The notes: generated from the sequence alone by a model not told the origin. DNA of 64,000 nucleotides from Pseudomonas gregormendelii (GCF_017114825.1 NZ_JADEVO010000030.1:1-64000); one strand, 5' to 3'; positions 41,334 to 51,513 are shown, counted from the first letter of the stretch. Numbers and translations are program-made.

Positions 41334-43154
41334 GTGATCGAAAATCTACGCAACATCGCCATCATTGCTCACGTTGACCATGGTAAAACCACCCTGGTAG
41401 ACAAACTCTTGCGTCAATCCGGCACCCTGGAGCGCAACGAGCTCAACGACGAGCGCGTGATGGACTCCAACGACCAGGAGAAAGAGCGCGGTATTACCAT
41501 TCTGGCGAAAAACACCGCCATCAACTGGAACGGCTACCACATCAACATCGTGGACACCCCGGGCCACGCCGACTTCGGCGGCGAAGTTGAACGCGTAATG
41601 TCGATGGTTGACTCCGTTCTGCTGCTGGTTGACGCTCAAGACGGCCCTATGCCGCAAACCCGTTTCGTGACCAAGAAGGCTTTCGAAGCCGGCCTGCGTC
41701 CGATCGTGGTCATCAACAAGGTTGACCGTCCAGGCGCACGTCCGGACTGGGTTCTGGACCAGATCTTCGACCTGTTCGACAACCTCGGTGCCACCGAAGA
41801 ACAGCTGGACTTCAAAGTCGTCTACGCCTCGGCCCTGAACGGCATTGCCGGTCTGGATCACACCGACATGGCTGAAGACATGACTCCGCTGTACCAGTCG
41901 ATCGTCGACAACGTACCAGCACCGCAAGTTGACCGTGACGGCCCGTTCCAGATGCAAATCTCGGCACTGGACTACAACAGCTTCCTGGGCATTATCGGCG
42001 TTGGCCGTATCGCTCGTGGTCGCGTCAAGCCGAACACCCAGGTTGTTGCGATCGACGCTGACGGCAAGCGCCGTAACGGCCGTATCCTGAAACTGATGGG
42101 TCACCACGGTCTGCACCGCGTTGACGTTGAAGAAGCAGCTGCCGGCGACATCGTCTGCATCAGCGGCTTCGAGTCGCTGTTCATCTCCGACACCCTGTGC
42201 GACCCACAGAACGTTGAAGCGATGAAGCCGCTGACCGTTGATGAACCAACCGTTTCGATGACCTTCCAGGTTAACGACTCGCCGTTCTGCGGCCGTGAAG
42301 GCAAGTTCGTCACCAGCCGTAACATCAAAGAACGTCTGGACAAGGAACTGCTCTACAACGTTGCCCTGCGCGTTGAAGAAGGCGACACCGCCGACAAGTT
42401 CAAGGTCTCCGGCCGTGGTGAGCTGCACTTGTCCGTACTGATCGAAACCATGCGTCGCGAAGGCTTCGAAATGGGTGTTGGTCGTCCGGAAGTGATCATC
42501 CGCATGGTTGACGGCGTGAAGCACGAACCGTACGAAAACGTGACCATCGACCTGCCGGAAGAATCGCAAGGTTCGATCATGGAGCAGATCGGTATCCGTA
42601 AAGGCGACCTGACCAACATGGTTCCGGATGGCAAGGGCCGTGTGCGCCTTGAGTACAACATCCCGGCACGTGGCCTGATCGGTTTCCGTAACGAGTTCCT
42701 GACCCTGACCTCCGGTGCAGGCATCCTGACCTCGATCTTCGACCGTTACGACGTGATGAAGTCCGGCGACATGTCCGGCCGTCAGAACGGCGTGCTGGTT
42801 TCGGTTGCTACCGGTAAGGCTCTGACTTACTCGCTGGAAACCCTGCAAGCTCGCGGCAAACTGTTCCTGGGTCACGGTGAAGACGTGTACGAAGGTCAAA
42901 TCGTCGGCATCAACAGCCGCGACAACGACCTGGGCGTCAACCCAACCAAAGGCAAGAAGCTCGACAACATGCGTGCTTCGGGTAAAGACGAAACCATCGC
43001 TCTGGTTCCGCCTATCCGTTTCACCCTGGAACAAGCTCTGGAATTCGTTCAAGAAGACGAATTGTGCGAAGTCACTCCTAAGTCCATCCGTCTTCGTAAG
43101 AAGATCCTGGGCGAAAGCGAGCGTACCCGCGCTGCCAAGAAGTCCGGTAACTAA
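41334..43154 (+). CDS. typA: Ribosome-associated GTPase TypA/BipA
   Basis: 606 residues, GTG start. Translation-factor GTPase with P-loop AHVDHGKTTLVDKLL, switch II DTPGHADFGGEV, and NKVD; EF-G-like domains III and V and the BipA-specific C-terminal domain follow (VPPIRFTLEQALEFV). It acts in ribosome assembly and stress adaptation. The ribosome-binding site is weak (GAGA 8 bp upstream). Followed by a strong terminator. Confidence 0.97.
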   Translation: MIENLRNIAIIAHVDHGKTTLVDKLLRQSGTLERNELNDERVMDSNDQEKERGITILAKNTAINWNGYHINIVDTPGHADFGGEVERVMSMVDSVLLLVDAQDGPMPQTRFVTKKAFEAGLRPIVVINKVDRPGARPDWVLDQIFDLFDNLGATEEQLDFKVVYASALNGIAGLDHTDMAEDMTPLYQSIVDNVPAPQVDRDGPFQMQISALDYNSFLGIIGVGRIARGRVKPNTQVVAIDADGKRRNGRILKLMGHHGLHRVDVEEAAAGDIVCISGFESLFISDTLCDPQNVEAMKPLTVDEPTVSMTFQVNDSPFCGREGKFVTSRNIKERLDKELLYNVALRVEEGDTADKFKVSGRGELHLSVLIETMRREGFEMGVGRPEVIIRMVDGVKHEPYENVTIDLPEESQGSIMEQIGIRKGDLTNMVPDGKGRVRLEYNIPARGLIGFRNEFLTLTSGAGILTSIFDRYDVMKSGDMSGRQNGVLVSVATGKALTYSLETLQARGKLFLGHGEDVYEGQIVGINSRDNDLGVNPTKGKKLDNMRASGKDETIALVPPIRFTLEQALEFVQEDELCEVTPKSIRLRKKILGESERTRAAKKSGN

Positions 43155-43173
43155 GTCATTTAGTTAGCAGACA

Positions 43174-43212
43174 AAAAAACGCCCCCGATCGCGAGATCGG
43201 GGGCGTTTTTGT
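43174..43212 (+). terminator. Terminator of typA
   Basis: ACGCCCCCGATC / GATCGGGGGCGT stem closed by GCGA, with A-run before and T-run after. Confidence 0.93.
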
Positions 43213-43231
43213 TTTGTCTGGAGAAAAAATC

Positions 43232-43323
43232 AAAAGATCGCAGCCTCGTTTCACTCGACAGCTCCTACAGGCGTACACATAACCCTGTAGGAGCTGTCGA
43301 GTGAAACGAGGCTGCGATCTTTT
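43232..43323. repeat. Long hairpin repeat (AAAAGATCGCAGCC family), copy 3 with altered stem
   Basis: Shares the ends AAAAGATCGCAGCC and the inner AGCTCCTACAGG with the other copies, but the middle of the stem is CTCGTTTCACTCGAC instead of TTCGGC, and the other arm is changed to match (GTCGAGTGAAACGAG). The stem is therefore longer, about 40 bp per arm, and still perfect. Confidence 0.92.
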
Positions 43324-43328
43324 CGGCG

Positions 43329-43772
43329 TTAGAATTTCTCGAGGGTGCGACGGCTGCTACTGGTCTCGCGCACCACTTCCTTGGGCTTGTAAGCGCAATA
43401 CCCCGGCCGCGGCCCGATCTTGGGGTGATTGCGGCAAGTATCCGGGCGCTTTTCATAAATAGTGCACAGACGGCTCTTACGATCCAGATACAGGCAATCG
43501 TTGTTGCTCATGCGCTGGAGGGTGAAGATCTCGGTCTTCTGGCTGTAGCGCTCGACGATCCCTTCCTTCTGCAGACGCTTGGCAATGTTCTTCGCCGGCT
43601 CGCCGCGCTCGAATTCGTCGACGATGCCGATCCGGATCAGGTCCTTGATCTTGACCTCGACAGGCAGGGTGCAGCAGCTGGACACACAAGAGCCGCACAT
43701 CGGTGCAGAATACTTGGCCCAGGTATCGAGGCGATCGATCTCCGCAGCGGCGATCAGGTTGGGTTTCATCAT
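43329..43772 (-). CDS. YkgJ-family cysteine cluster protein
   Basis: 147 residues (a second ATG one codon later is equally possible). Cysteine clusters: CGSCVSSCC near residue 26, then CLYLDRKSRLC, TCRNHPKIGP and YCAYKP. This is the zinc- or iron-binding YkgJ family (CxxCxxxCC), of unknown role. The gene is isolated between a hairpin repeat and a 256-bp gap before glgP. Confidence 0.87.
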   Translation of the reverse strand: MMKPNLIAAAEIDRLDTWAKYSAPMCGSCVSSCCTLPVEVKIKDLIRIGIVDEFERGEPAKNIAKRLQKEGIVERYSQKTEIFTLQRMSNNDCLYLDRKSRLCTIYEKRPDTCRNHPKIGPRPGYCAYKPKEVVRETSSSRRTLEKF

Positions 43773-44028
43773 CGGTTGTTACCAGCGTGTGCATCAGGGC
43801 GCGCGATCATACCGGGACTGGTGGATTTTTGAACAACCTTTCGCCAGTTTTTTTCCAGCGCGGCTGATCGGCTTCGGTAATCCGGCACGGGCCCTGCATT
43901 CTTTCCGGCATACGACAAGGTATTGTCGACCTATCTCGCACTAACGGGAAAAACTGCCGAACCAGACTCTCCACGGCCTGTCAGACCGTCTAGGCTCAAC
44001 TACTCCACGCTCGCTCGAGGTCTTATCG

Positions 44029-46479
44029 ATGACTCAAGAACCACTTGTTCGCGAAGCAGAGGTGGCCGCATTCCGCGACGCCGTCTTGACCAAACTCACC
44101 TACGCGGTGGGCAAAGACCCGGATCACGCCTTCGACCACGACTGGTTCGAAGCCATTGCCCTGGCGGCGCGCGATCACATGGTCGAGCACTGGATGGATC
44201 ACACCCGGCAGATCTACCGTAAAGGCCAGAAGCGTGTTTATTACCTCTCGCTGGAATTCCTCATCGGCCGTCTGCTCTATGACAGCCTGAGCAACCTCGG
44301 CCTGCTTGATGTTGCGCGCGAAGCGCTGACCGAGCTGGGTGTCGACCTTGAGCGTATCCGCCTGCTGGAGCCTGACGCGGCGCTGGGTAACGGCGGCCTC
44401 GGGCGCCTGGCCGCGTGCTTCATGGAAAGCATGTCGACGCTCGGCATCGCCGGCCATGGCTACGGAATTCGTTACGAGCATGGTTTGTTCCGCCAGGCCA
44501 TCGTGGATGGCTGGCAGCAGGAGCAAACCGAGCATTGGCTGGACTTCGGCAACCCGTGGGAGTTCGAGCGCCCGGAGGTGGTTTACCCGATCGGCTTTGG
44601 TGGCAGTGTCGAGACCGTCACTGACGAGAACGGCAAGACCAAGCAGGTATGGACACCCGTGGAAACCGTTCGCGCCATTGCCTACGACACCCCGGTTGTC
44701 GGCTGGCGCGGGGCGAGCGTCAACACTCTGCGGCTGTGGCGCGCCCGCGCCATGGAAGATCTGCACCTGGAACGCTTCAACGCCGGTGACCACCTGGGCG
44801 CCGTTGCCGAGGTTGCCCGGGCCGAAAGTATTTCCCGTGTGCTTTACCCGGCGGACAGCACCGAAGCCGGTCAGGAACTGCGTTTGCGCCAGGAATACTT
44901 TTTCGTTGCCGCCTCCTTGCAGGACCTGCTGCGCCGCCACCGCAACATGCACACCTCGGTGCTGACCCTGGGTGACCACGCGGCGATCCAGCTCAACGAT
45001 ACGCACCCATCGATCGCCGTAGCCGAGCTGATGCGCCAACTGGTCGACGTCTATGACGTGGCATGGGACGCTGCATGGCAGGTGACGGTCGATACGCTCT
45101 CGTACACCAACCACACGCTGCTGCCCGAGGCGCTGGAGACCTGGCCGGTCGGCCTGATGGAGCGCATGCTGCCGCGACACATGCAGATCATCTACCTGAT
45201 CAACGCCCAGCACATCGACTCGTTGCGGGCCAAGGGCATACACGACTTCGACGTGTTGCGCGCGGTGTCGCTGATCGAGGAAGACAATGGCCGCCGCGTG
45301 CGCATGGGCAACCTGGCGTTCCTCGGTTCCCATAGCGTCAATGGCGTGTCCGGCCTGCACACCCAGCTGATGCGCAAAACCGTGTTCTCCGAGCTGCACA
45401 AGCTGTACCCGGAGCGGATCAACAACAAGACCAACGGCATCACCTTCCGCCGCTGGCTGTACCAGGCCAACTCCGAGCTGACTTCAATGCTGGTGGATGC
45501 CCTGGGACCGGACCTGCTGGACAACCCGGAAGAACGCTTGCTGGAGCTGGAACCGTTCGCCGAGAAAGCCGCCTTCCGCAAGGCGTTCGCCGAGCAGCGT
45601 CTGCACAGCAAGAAGGCCCTGGCCTACATCATTCACGAGCGCCTGGGTATCGCCGTCAACCCGGCGGCGATGTTCGACGTGCAGGTCAAGCGGATCCACG
45701 AGTACAAACGCCAGCTGCTCAACCTGCTGCACACCGTGGCGCTTTATCAGGCGATTCGTGCCGAGCCGGAAACCGACTGGATACCCCGGGTGAAAATTTT
45801 CGCCGGCAAGGCGGCCGCCAGTTATCACCAGGCCAAGTTGATCATCAAGCTGACCAACGACATCGCCCGTGTGGTCAACAACGACCCGACCGTGCGCGGT
45901 CTGCTCAAGGTGGTGTTCCTGCCCAACTACAACGTCAGCCTGGCGGAAAGTATTATTCCGGCGGCGGACTTGTCGGAGCAGATTTCCACGGCGGGCTTCG
46001 AGGCGTCGGGTACCAGCAACATGAAGTTCGGCCTGAACGGCGCGCTGACCATCGGTACCCTGGACGGTGCCAACGTGGAAATGTGCGAGCGCATCGGTGC
46101 CGAGCACATGTTTATCTTCGGTCTCAGTGCCCAGCAGGTTGAAGCGCGCAAGCAGAACCACGAGTTCAATGCGACGCCGGACATCGCAGCGTCCCATCGA
46201 CTCAACGATGTGCTGCAGGCGATTCGCGGTGGGGTGTTCTCGCCGGATGATCCATCCCGTTACGCGGGCTTTATCGATTCGCTGATCGACTACGACCGCT
46301 TCCTGGTCTGCGCCGATTTCGACTCCTACTGGGACGCGCAGATGCGGGTCGAAGCGCATTGGCACGATTCCAACGAATGGTGGCGTTCGGCGGTGCTGAA
46401 CACCTCGCGGATGGGCTGGTTCTCGTCCGACCGGACGATTCGCGAGTACGCCACAGATATCTGGAAAGCGTTGGAGTAA
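44029..46479 (+). CDS. glgP: Glycogen/alpha-glucan phosphorylase
   Basis: 816 residues. GT35 phosphorylase releasing glucose-1-phosphate from alpha-1,4-glucans. PLP-binding Lys666 lies in EASGTSNMKFGLNGALTIGT, and the substrate region GNGGLGRLAACFMES is conserved. GAGG is 8 bp before the ATG. It is not with the other glg genes, so in this strain the phosphorylase is unlinked to glycogen synthesis. Confidence 0.96.
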   Translation: MTQEPLVREAEVAAFRDAVLTKLTYAVGKDPDHAFDHDWFEAIALAARDHMVEHWMDHTRQIYRKGQKRVYYLSLEFLIGRLLYDSLSNLGLLDVAREALTELGVDLERIRLLEPDAALGNGGLGRLAACFMESMSTLGIAGHGYGIRYEHGLFRQAIVDGWQQEQTEHWLDFGNPWEFERPEVVYPIGFGGSVETVTDENGKTKQVWTPVETVRAIAYDTPVVGWRGASVNTLRLWRARAMEDLHLERFNAGDHLGAVAEVARAESISRVLYPADSTEAGQELRLRQEYFFVAASLQDLLRRHRNMHTSVLTLGDHAAIQLNDTHPSIAVAELMRQLVDVYDVAWDAAWQVTVDTLSYTNHTLLPEALETWPVGLMERMLPRHMQIIYLINAQHIDSLRAKGIHDFDVLRAVSLIEEDNGRRVRMGNLAFLGSHSVNGVSGLHTQLMRKTVFSELHKLYPERINNKTNGITFRRWLYQANSELTSMLVDALGPDLLDNPEERLLELEPFAEKAAFRKAFAEQRLHSKKALAYIIHERLGIAVNPAAMFDVQVKRIHEYKRQLLNLLHTVALYQAIRAEPETDWIPRVKIFAGKAAASYHQAKLIIKLTNDIARVVNNDPTVRGLLKVVFLPNYNVSLAESIIPAADLSEQISTAGFEASGTSNMKFGLNGALTIGTLDGANVEMCERIGAEHMFIFGLSAQQVEARKQNHEFNATPDIAASHRLNDVLQAIRGGVFSPDDPSRYAGFIDSLIDYDRFLVCADFDSYWDAQMRVEAHWHDSNEWWRSAVLNTSRMGWFSSDRTIREYATDIWKALE

Positions 46480-46509
46480 GTAGCCGCCCGGCTGGATATA
46501 ATGGCGCCG

Positions 46510-46585
46510 AAAAGATCGCAGCCTTCGGCAGCGCCTACAGGGGGACGTATTCCTGTGTAGGCGCTGCCGAAGGCTGCGATCTTTT
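46510..46585. repeat. Long hairpin repeat (AAAAGATCGCAGCC family), copy 4
   Basis: AAAAGATCGCAGCCTTCGGC with its reverse complement; the inner stem is AGCGCCTACA / TGTAGGCGCT rather than AGCTCC / GGAGCT, both arms changed alike. Located between glgP and the DUF2339 gene. Confidence 0.92.
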
Positions 46586-46641
46586 CGTGTCGGGCTGCGC
46601 TAATCTTCCCGGATTGGCCACTGCGCTTAGGGATATCGACC

Positions 46642-49600
46642 ATGCAATGGATTTTCATGCTCATAGGGCTGGTGCTCGGCTGGGTGCTCGACGAGTCGTT
46701 CGGCGATGCGCTATTGGGTGCGTTGCTCGGCCTGGGTATCGGGCAGGCCATTCGTATCGGCCGTCTGGCCTTGCAAGCCACCGAGCAACAGTTGCAGTTA
46801 CAGAAGGCGCAAGTCGACCTGCTGGCGCTGCAGCAACGCCTGGCTTCGCTCGAAACGTCCGGCATGAGGACGCCGCAGGCACCGGAGCCTGCTCCTGAGT
46901 TCATTCTTGACGACATCCCTGTTGAAGCGCCCGAACTTGTCTGGGAGCTTCCACCCGAGCTCGAGCCGATTACCGTCGCAGCCTCTGAAGCGAGGCGTCC
47001 GCCGCCCGTCGATGCCTGGAGGGCCGCACCGGTCGCCCGCGAACCCCTGGAGCCAGCGATTCCACGCGGCCCCAACTTCATCGAACGGGCTATCGATGGT
47101 GCCCGTGCCTGGTTATTCGGCGGCAACACCGTGCTGCGGGTCGGCGTGGTGCTGTTGTTCCTCGGGCTGGCGTTCCTGCTGCGTTACGCCACCGAAGGCA
47201 TGGTAGTGCCGATCGAGTTGCGGTACGCCGGGGTGGCGGCGGCTGCTTTGAGCCTGCTTGGGCTGGGTTGGTGGTTGCGCACACGCAACAATAACTACGC
47301 GCTGATCCTGCAAGGCACCGGGATCGCGGTGCTGTACCTCACGGTGTTCGCCGCAATGCGCCTGCATCCGCTGCTGGACCCGACTGCGGCCCTGGGCCTG
47401 CTGGTGGCGGTGACAGTGTTTTCCGCCATCCTCGCCATCAAGCAGGACTCCCTGGGCCTGGCCGCCGCTGCGGCACTGGGCGGTTTTGCCGCGCCACTGC
47501 TAACCTCGACCGGCGCCGGCAGCCACGTCGCGCTGTTCAGTTACTTCGCGCTGCTCAATGCCGGCATCCTCGCCATCGCCTGGTTCAAGGCCTGGCGGTT
47601 ACTCAACGTGATCGGCTTCGTTGGCACTTTCGGTATCGGCTTCACCTGGGGCTTGCGTTCCTATACGCCGGAGCTGCTGTGGAGCACCGAGCCGTTCCTG
47701 ATCCTGTTTTTCCTGATGTACCTGGCCATCGGCCTGCTGTTCGCCCGTCGCAAATTGCTGGAGATGAGCGACACACCCGAGGACGACAGTCGCGATGCGC
47801 TGTTGCGCTGGTCGGCGCGCAAGGGCGATTACGTCGACGGCACCCTGCTCTTCGGCCCGCCGCTGGTGGGCTTTGGCCTGCAGTTTGTGCTGGTCCAGCA
47901 TCTGGAGTTGGCCGCTGCGTTCAGTGCCCTGGCATTGGGCATGATCTACATGGGCCTGGCCCGTTGGCTGATGGGGGGCCGGGCGCTGTTGTTGGCGGAA
48001 ACCTGCCTCGCCCTCGGGGTGATCTTCGCCAGCCTGGCGATTCCCCTGGGGCTGGATGCGCGCTGGACGTCTGCGGCCTGGGCTATTGAGGGGGCCGGTA
48101 TCCTCTGGCTCGGCCTGCGTCAGCAGCGAACATTGGCCCGCGCCTTTGCCTTGCTCTTGCAGCTGGGCTCGGCGCTGATGTTTCTCAGCGAGCTGCGATT
48201 CGGTGACAGCAGTTTGCTCCAAGGCGCACCGCTGGGCGCGTTGATGCTTGGCGCGGCGTTGTTGTTCAGCTTCCACCAATTGCGCACAGCCTCTGCTGCG
48301 CACACTGCACCTTGGGAACGTCAGGGGCTGCCGGTGCTCGCGGGCCTGGGGCTGATCTTCCTCTATCTGTTGGCGCCGCTGTTTTTCCTGACCCAGGGCA
48401 CGGCGATCAGTTGGGCGCTGGCCGGCCTGGCGACCTTGGTTGTCGGCCTGCGCCTGCAGTCGCGCACGTTCCTGTTCATGGCATTTGCCGTGCAGTTGCT
48501 GGGTGGCGCGGCTTTCGCGCTGTCGGCTGCAGGATTTTTCGCTCAGTTCGCCAGCGAAGGCTTGCGTCCACTGGCGCACACCGGGTTCTGGACGCCAATG
48601 GTTTTGGGCCTGGCAGCGTTCGTCGGGGCCTGGTGCCTGCAGTTCGGCAACCCTGCAGCGAGGTTCGGTGCGTTCAGCCTGAAGCGGTTGGCTGACGTAT
48701 TGCTGGTGTGGGGCGCGGGTTGGTGGGCGATCGCCTGGGGTATGGACATCCAGCGTTTCGCTGCAGTGGACCTGCAAGCGACGTTGCTGCTGGCCGTCCT
48801 GGCGGTGAGCGTCGCGCTGTGGACGGTGCTTGCTTTGCGCCTGCAGTGGGCCTCGCTGGGGTTGCTCTGTCTCACGCTGATACCTGCTGCCGCCCTGGTG
48901 CTGCTGGACGCGCTGCATGGCCGTTTTCATCCGGCTGCCGATTTTGGCTGGCTGGTGTGGGTCGCGGTGTTCGCCGTGCATTTCATCTCGCTGCGGCGAC
49001 TGGCTGCGCGGGTGCCCGAGCGCGCACTCGGCATCGCCCACGTGCTCGGCTGCTGGCTGCTGATTGGCGTGCTGGCCCTGGAGTTGCGCTACGCCTTGCT
49101 GCTGTTGTCCGAGCAGTACAATGCCTGGCGCTGGCTGGGTTGGGCGATTCTGCCGAGCGTCTACCTGGTGCTGATGGCGGTACCGCGCAGTTGGCCATGG
49201 CCGGTGGCGGCCTATCCCCGCGAGTACCGGGTCTATGCGGCCGCACCGCTGGCGCTGCTGATGCTTGGCTGGTTCTGGTTGGCGAACAGTGTCAGCGACG
49301 GATCGGCCGACCCTTTGCCCTATGTACCGTTGATCAATCCGCTGGAATTGGGCCTGTTGTTTGCGCTGTTCGGCGTATTTATCTGGGCGCGCAGTGCAGT
49401 GGCGCAACTGGCGCTGCGCAGCAACTACTTCCACCAGGCTGCGCAAATGATCGCAGGCGTCTCGCTGTTCGCCTTCTTCACCGTCCTGGTGATGCGCACC
49501 GCCCATCATTGGGCTGGCGTGCCATTCCAGCTCGATGCATTGCTTGAATCCATGCGGGTGCAGGCCGGGCTGTCGATCGTCTGGACCTTGATGGCACTGA

Positions 49601-49857
49601 GCCTGATGATTGGTGGTCACCTGCGCCATCGTCGCGAGGTCTGGTTGATCGGCGCCGCGCTGATCGGTGTGGTGGTTGCCAAGTTGTTCTTTGTTGAGCT
49701 GAGCAACCGTGGCGGGTTGGCGCGGATTGTGTCTTTCATTGGAGTCGGGGTGTTGCTGCTGGTGGTGGGCTATTTCGCCCCGCTGCCGCCCAAGCGCGCC
49801 GAAGCTGCGGCGGAGGCGGATAAACCGGCCCCGCAAACCGAAGGAGTTTCGTCTTGA
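46642..49857 (+). CDS. DUF2339 polytopic membrane protein
   Basis: 1071 residues. After an N-terminal helix and a coiled-coil segment (TEQQLQLQKAQVDLLALQQR, about 47-75), then a Pro/Glu-rich linker, residues about 165-1050 are nearly continuous hydrophobic helices, more than 25 by eye (for example VGVVLLFLGLAFLLRYATEG). This is the DUF2339 (COG5373) family, function unknown. No catalytic motif is seen. Its stop overlaps the next start (TTGA, 49854-49857), so DUF2339 and DUF3999 are made together, as their families often are. A role in envelope polysaccharide or lipid handling is only a guess from the huge membrane domain. Confidence 0.9.
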   Translation: MQWIFMLIGLVLGWVLDESFGDALLGALLGLGIGQAIRIGRLALQATEQQLQLQKAQVDLLALQQRLASLETSGMRTPQAPEPAPEFILDDIPVEAPELVWELPPELEPITVAASEARRPPPVDAWRAAPVAREPLEPAIPRGPNFIERAIDGARAWLFGGNTVLRVGVVLLFLGLAFLLRYATEGMVVPIELRYAGVAAAALSLLGLGWWLRTRNNNYALILQGTGIAVLYLTVFAAMRLHPLLDPTAALGLLVAVTVFSAILAIKQDSLGLAAAAALGGFAAPLLTSTGAGSHVALFSYFALLNAGILAIAWFKAWRLLNVIGFVGTFGIGFTWGLRSYTPELLWSTEPFLILFFLMYLAIGLLFARRKLLEMSDTPEDDSRDALLRWSARKGDYVDGTLLFGPPLVGFGLQFVLVQHLELAAAFSALALGMIYMGLARWLMGGRALLLAETCLALGVIFASLAIPLGLDARWTSAAWAIEGAGILWLGLRQQRTLARAFALLLQLGSALMFLSELRFGDSSLLQGAPLGALMLGAALLFSFHQLRTASAAHTAPWERQGLPVLAGLGLIFLYLLAPLFFLTQGTAISWALAGLATLVVGLRLQSRTFLFMAFAVQLLGGAAFALSAAGFFAQFASEGLRPLAHTGFWTPMVLGLAAFVGAWCLQFGNPAARFGAFSLKRLADVLLVWGAGWWAIAWGMDIQRFAAVDLQATLLLAVLAVSVALWTVLALRLQWASLGLLCLTLIPAAALVLLDALHGRFHPAADFGWLVWVAVFAVHFISLRRLAARVPERALGIAHVLGCWLLIGVLALELRYALLLLSEQYNAWRWLGWAILPSVYLVLMAVPRSWPWPVAAYPREYRVYAAAPLALLMLGWFWLANSVSDGSADPLPYVPLINPLELGLLFALFGVFIWARSAVAQLALRSNYFHQAAQMIAGVSLFAFFTVLVMRTAHHWAGVPFQLDALLESMRVQAGLSIVWTLMALSLMIGGHLRHRREVWLIGAALIGVVVAKLFFVELSNRGGLARIVSFIGVGVLLLVVGYFAPLPPKRAEAAAEADKPAPQTEGVSS

Positions 49858-51227
49858 GTCAGAAGCTGAGCCTGGGTTGGTTGGGCGTTGTTGCGCTAGG
49901 CGTGACGCTGTCGGCCGGCGCCCAGGAAAAACCGGCAGACTTCAGCACCCAGGTGCCGTTGTCAATCAGCGGCGAGGGGCCGTGGTATCGCCTTGAGCTA
50001 CCGATGAGCGTGCAATTGAATGCACGCCAGACCGATCTTGCAGATGTACGGGTGTTCAATGCCGCAGGCGAGCCCCAGGCCTATGCCCTGGCTCGGGAAT
50101 CGGCGCAGGCCAGCGAGAAGCCTGTGCTGACCGACGTGAAATGGTTCCCGCTGTACGCCTCCGCCGACTCCACTGAGCGCGCTCCGAGCGTGAAGGTGCG
50201 GTCGAGCGGTGACGGTACGCTGGTGGAAGTGCAACCAGCCGGTCAACTTGAAGCGGGCGAAGAAGTGCTGCGCGGCTGGTTGCTGGATGCCAGCGGAATC
50301 AAGGCGCCCCTGCAGCAGTTGATACTCGACTGGACCAGTGAGCGCGATGGCTTCCAGCGTTTCACCATTGAGGCCAGCGACGACTTGCAGCACTGGCAAT
50401 CCTGGGGAGAAGGGCAGGTGGCTCGGCTGACCTTTGCCGACGAGCGGGTGGAGCAGCGTGAGGTGGGGTTGCCGGGGCAATCGGCGCGTTACCTGCGCCT
50501 GCTCTGGAACACGGCGCAGTCGGCGCCTGTCCTGACCTCGGCGCAACTGGAAAGCGCCAGCGGGCGCAGCTTGCCGCTGCCGTTGGTCTGGTCGCAGCCG
50601 TTGGGCGCCAGCAGCGCCAAGGCCGGTGAGTACATCTGGCAGTTGCCGACGGGGCTGAACGTGGAGCGCATCCAGATCGAGTTGGATCAGGCCAACAGCC
50701 TGGCGCCGGTGACGGTGTCCGGGCGTCGGGAAAGCAGCTTGCCGTGGCGGCCGCTGGGCAGCGGTTTGTTGTACCGCCTGACCCAGAATGGCCAGGATGT
50801 GGTGCAGAACGAGTTGCAGTTGGCCGGGCAGACCGTCCAGCAGTTGAAGCTGGTCGTCGACGAGCGCGGCGGTGGCTTGGGCGCGCAGGCGCCGACCCTG
50901 AAATTTGCCGTGCGCTCTACGCTGCTGGTGTTCCTGGCACGCGGGGAGGGGCCTTACACCCTGGCGCTTGGCAGTGCGACGGTGAAGGCGGCGAACCTGC
51001 CGTTGTCGACGCTGATCCCGGATTACAGCGCGCAAAAGTTGGCGGCGCTGGGCAAGGCTTCGGTAGATGCTGGAGTGGTCGTGGTGCCGACGTCTACGGT
51101 GACCACTGCGGCCACCGCCGCCACCGACTGGAAGAAATTCGGTCTTTGGGCGGTGTTGCTCTTGAGTGTGGTGTTTCTGGCGGCGATGGCGTTCAGCCTG
51201 TTGCGCAAACCGCCGGCGAACTCCTGA
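49854..51227 (+). CDS. DUF3999 envelope protein
   Basis: 457 residues, TTG start with GGAG 7 bp upstream. Signal peptide (LGWLGVVALGVTLSAGAQ), a large periplasmic beta-rich region, FTIEASDDLQHWQSWGEGQV and YLRLLWNTAQ, which resemble F5/8-type carbohydrate-binding modules, and a single C-terminal membrane helix (FGLWAVLLLSVVFLAAMAFSLL) followed by a short basic tail. The topology is a periplasmic domain tethered to the inner membrane. It probably works with the DUF2339 protein; function unknown. Confidence 0.88.
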   Translation: MSQKLSLGWLGVVALGVTLSAGAQEKPADFSTQVPLSISGEGPWYRLELPMSVQLNARQTDLADVRVFNAAGEPQAYALARESAQASEKPVLTDVKWFPLYASADSTERAPSVKVRSSGDGTLVEVQPAGQLEAGEEVLRGWLLDASGIKAPLQQLILDWTSERDGFQRFTIEASDDLQHWQSWGEGQVARLTFADERVEQREVGLPGQSARYLRLLWNTAQSAPVLTSAQLESASGRSLPLPLVWSQPLGASSAKAGEYIWQLPTGLNVERIQIELDQANSLAPVTVSGRRESSLPWRPLGSGLLYRLTQNGQDVVQNELQLAGQTVQQLKLVVDERGGGLGAQAPTLKFAVRSTLLVFLARGEGPYTLALGSATVKAANLPLSTLIPDYSAQKLAALGKASVDAGVVVVPTSTVTTAATAATDWKKFGLWAVLLLSVVFLAAMAFSLLRKPPANS

Positions 51228-51250
51228 GAATGGCCGGCGCTGCGCGCCGG

Positions 51251-51343
51251 ATCGCGAGCAAGCTTTGCTCCCACAGGATCAGGGAAGTCCTGGGGGATTG
51301 GGCCTGACTGATGGCGCCTGTGGGAGCAAGGCTTGCCCGCGAT
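51251..51343. repeat. REP pair (GTGGGAGC type)
   Basis: ATCGCGAGCAAGCTTTGCTC and TGTGGGAGCAAGGCTTGCCC inverted, about 45 bp apart. Confidence 0.85.
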
Positions 51344-51513
51344 GGCGCTCGCAGAGTCGGCAAAAATCTTCCGCCAAATCCTGCAGGATTCGAACTACGC
51401 TAAACCCCGCGCATGAACTCTATTGGGCATCTCACGTCTGATAGGAGGAAATGCGCCCCGACTCGCGTTAAACTGCGCGGGTTTCCCGCCCCCCCATTCC
51501 ACCGGAGCCTTCC

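Noticed and set aside
41346..43052. Minus-strand open frame of 568 codons opposite typA
   Set aside because: Shadow of a universally conserved gene.
47599..49836. Minus-strand open frame of 745 codons opposite DUF2339
   Set aside because: Rich in Gln/Arg/His, without any domain; mirror of the Leu/Ala-rich membrane protein on the plus strand.
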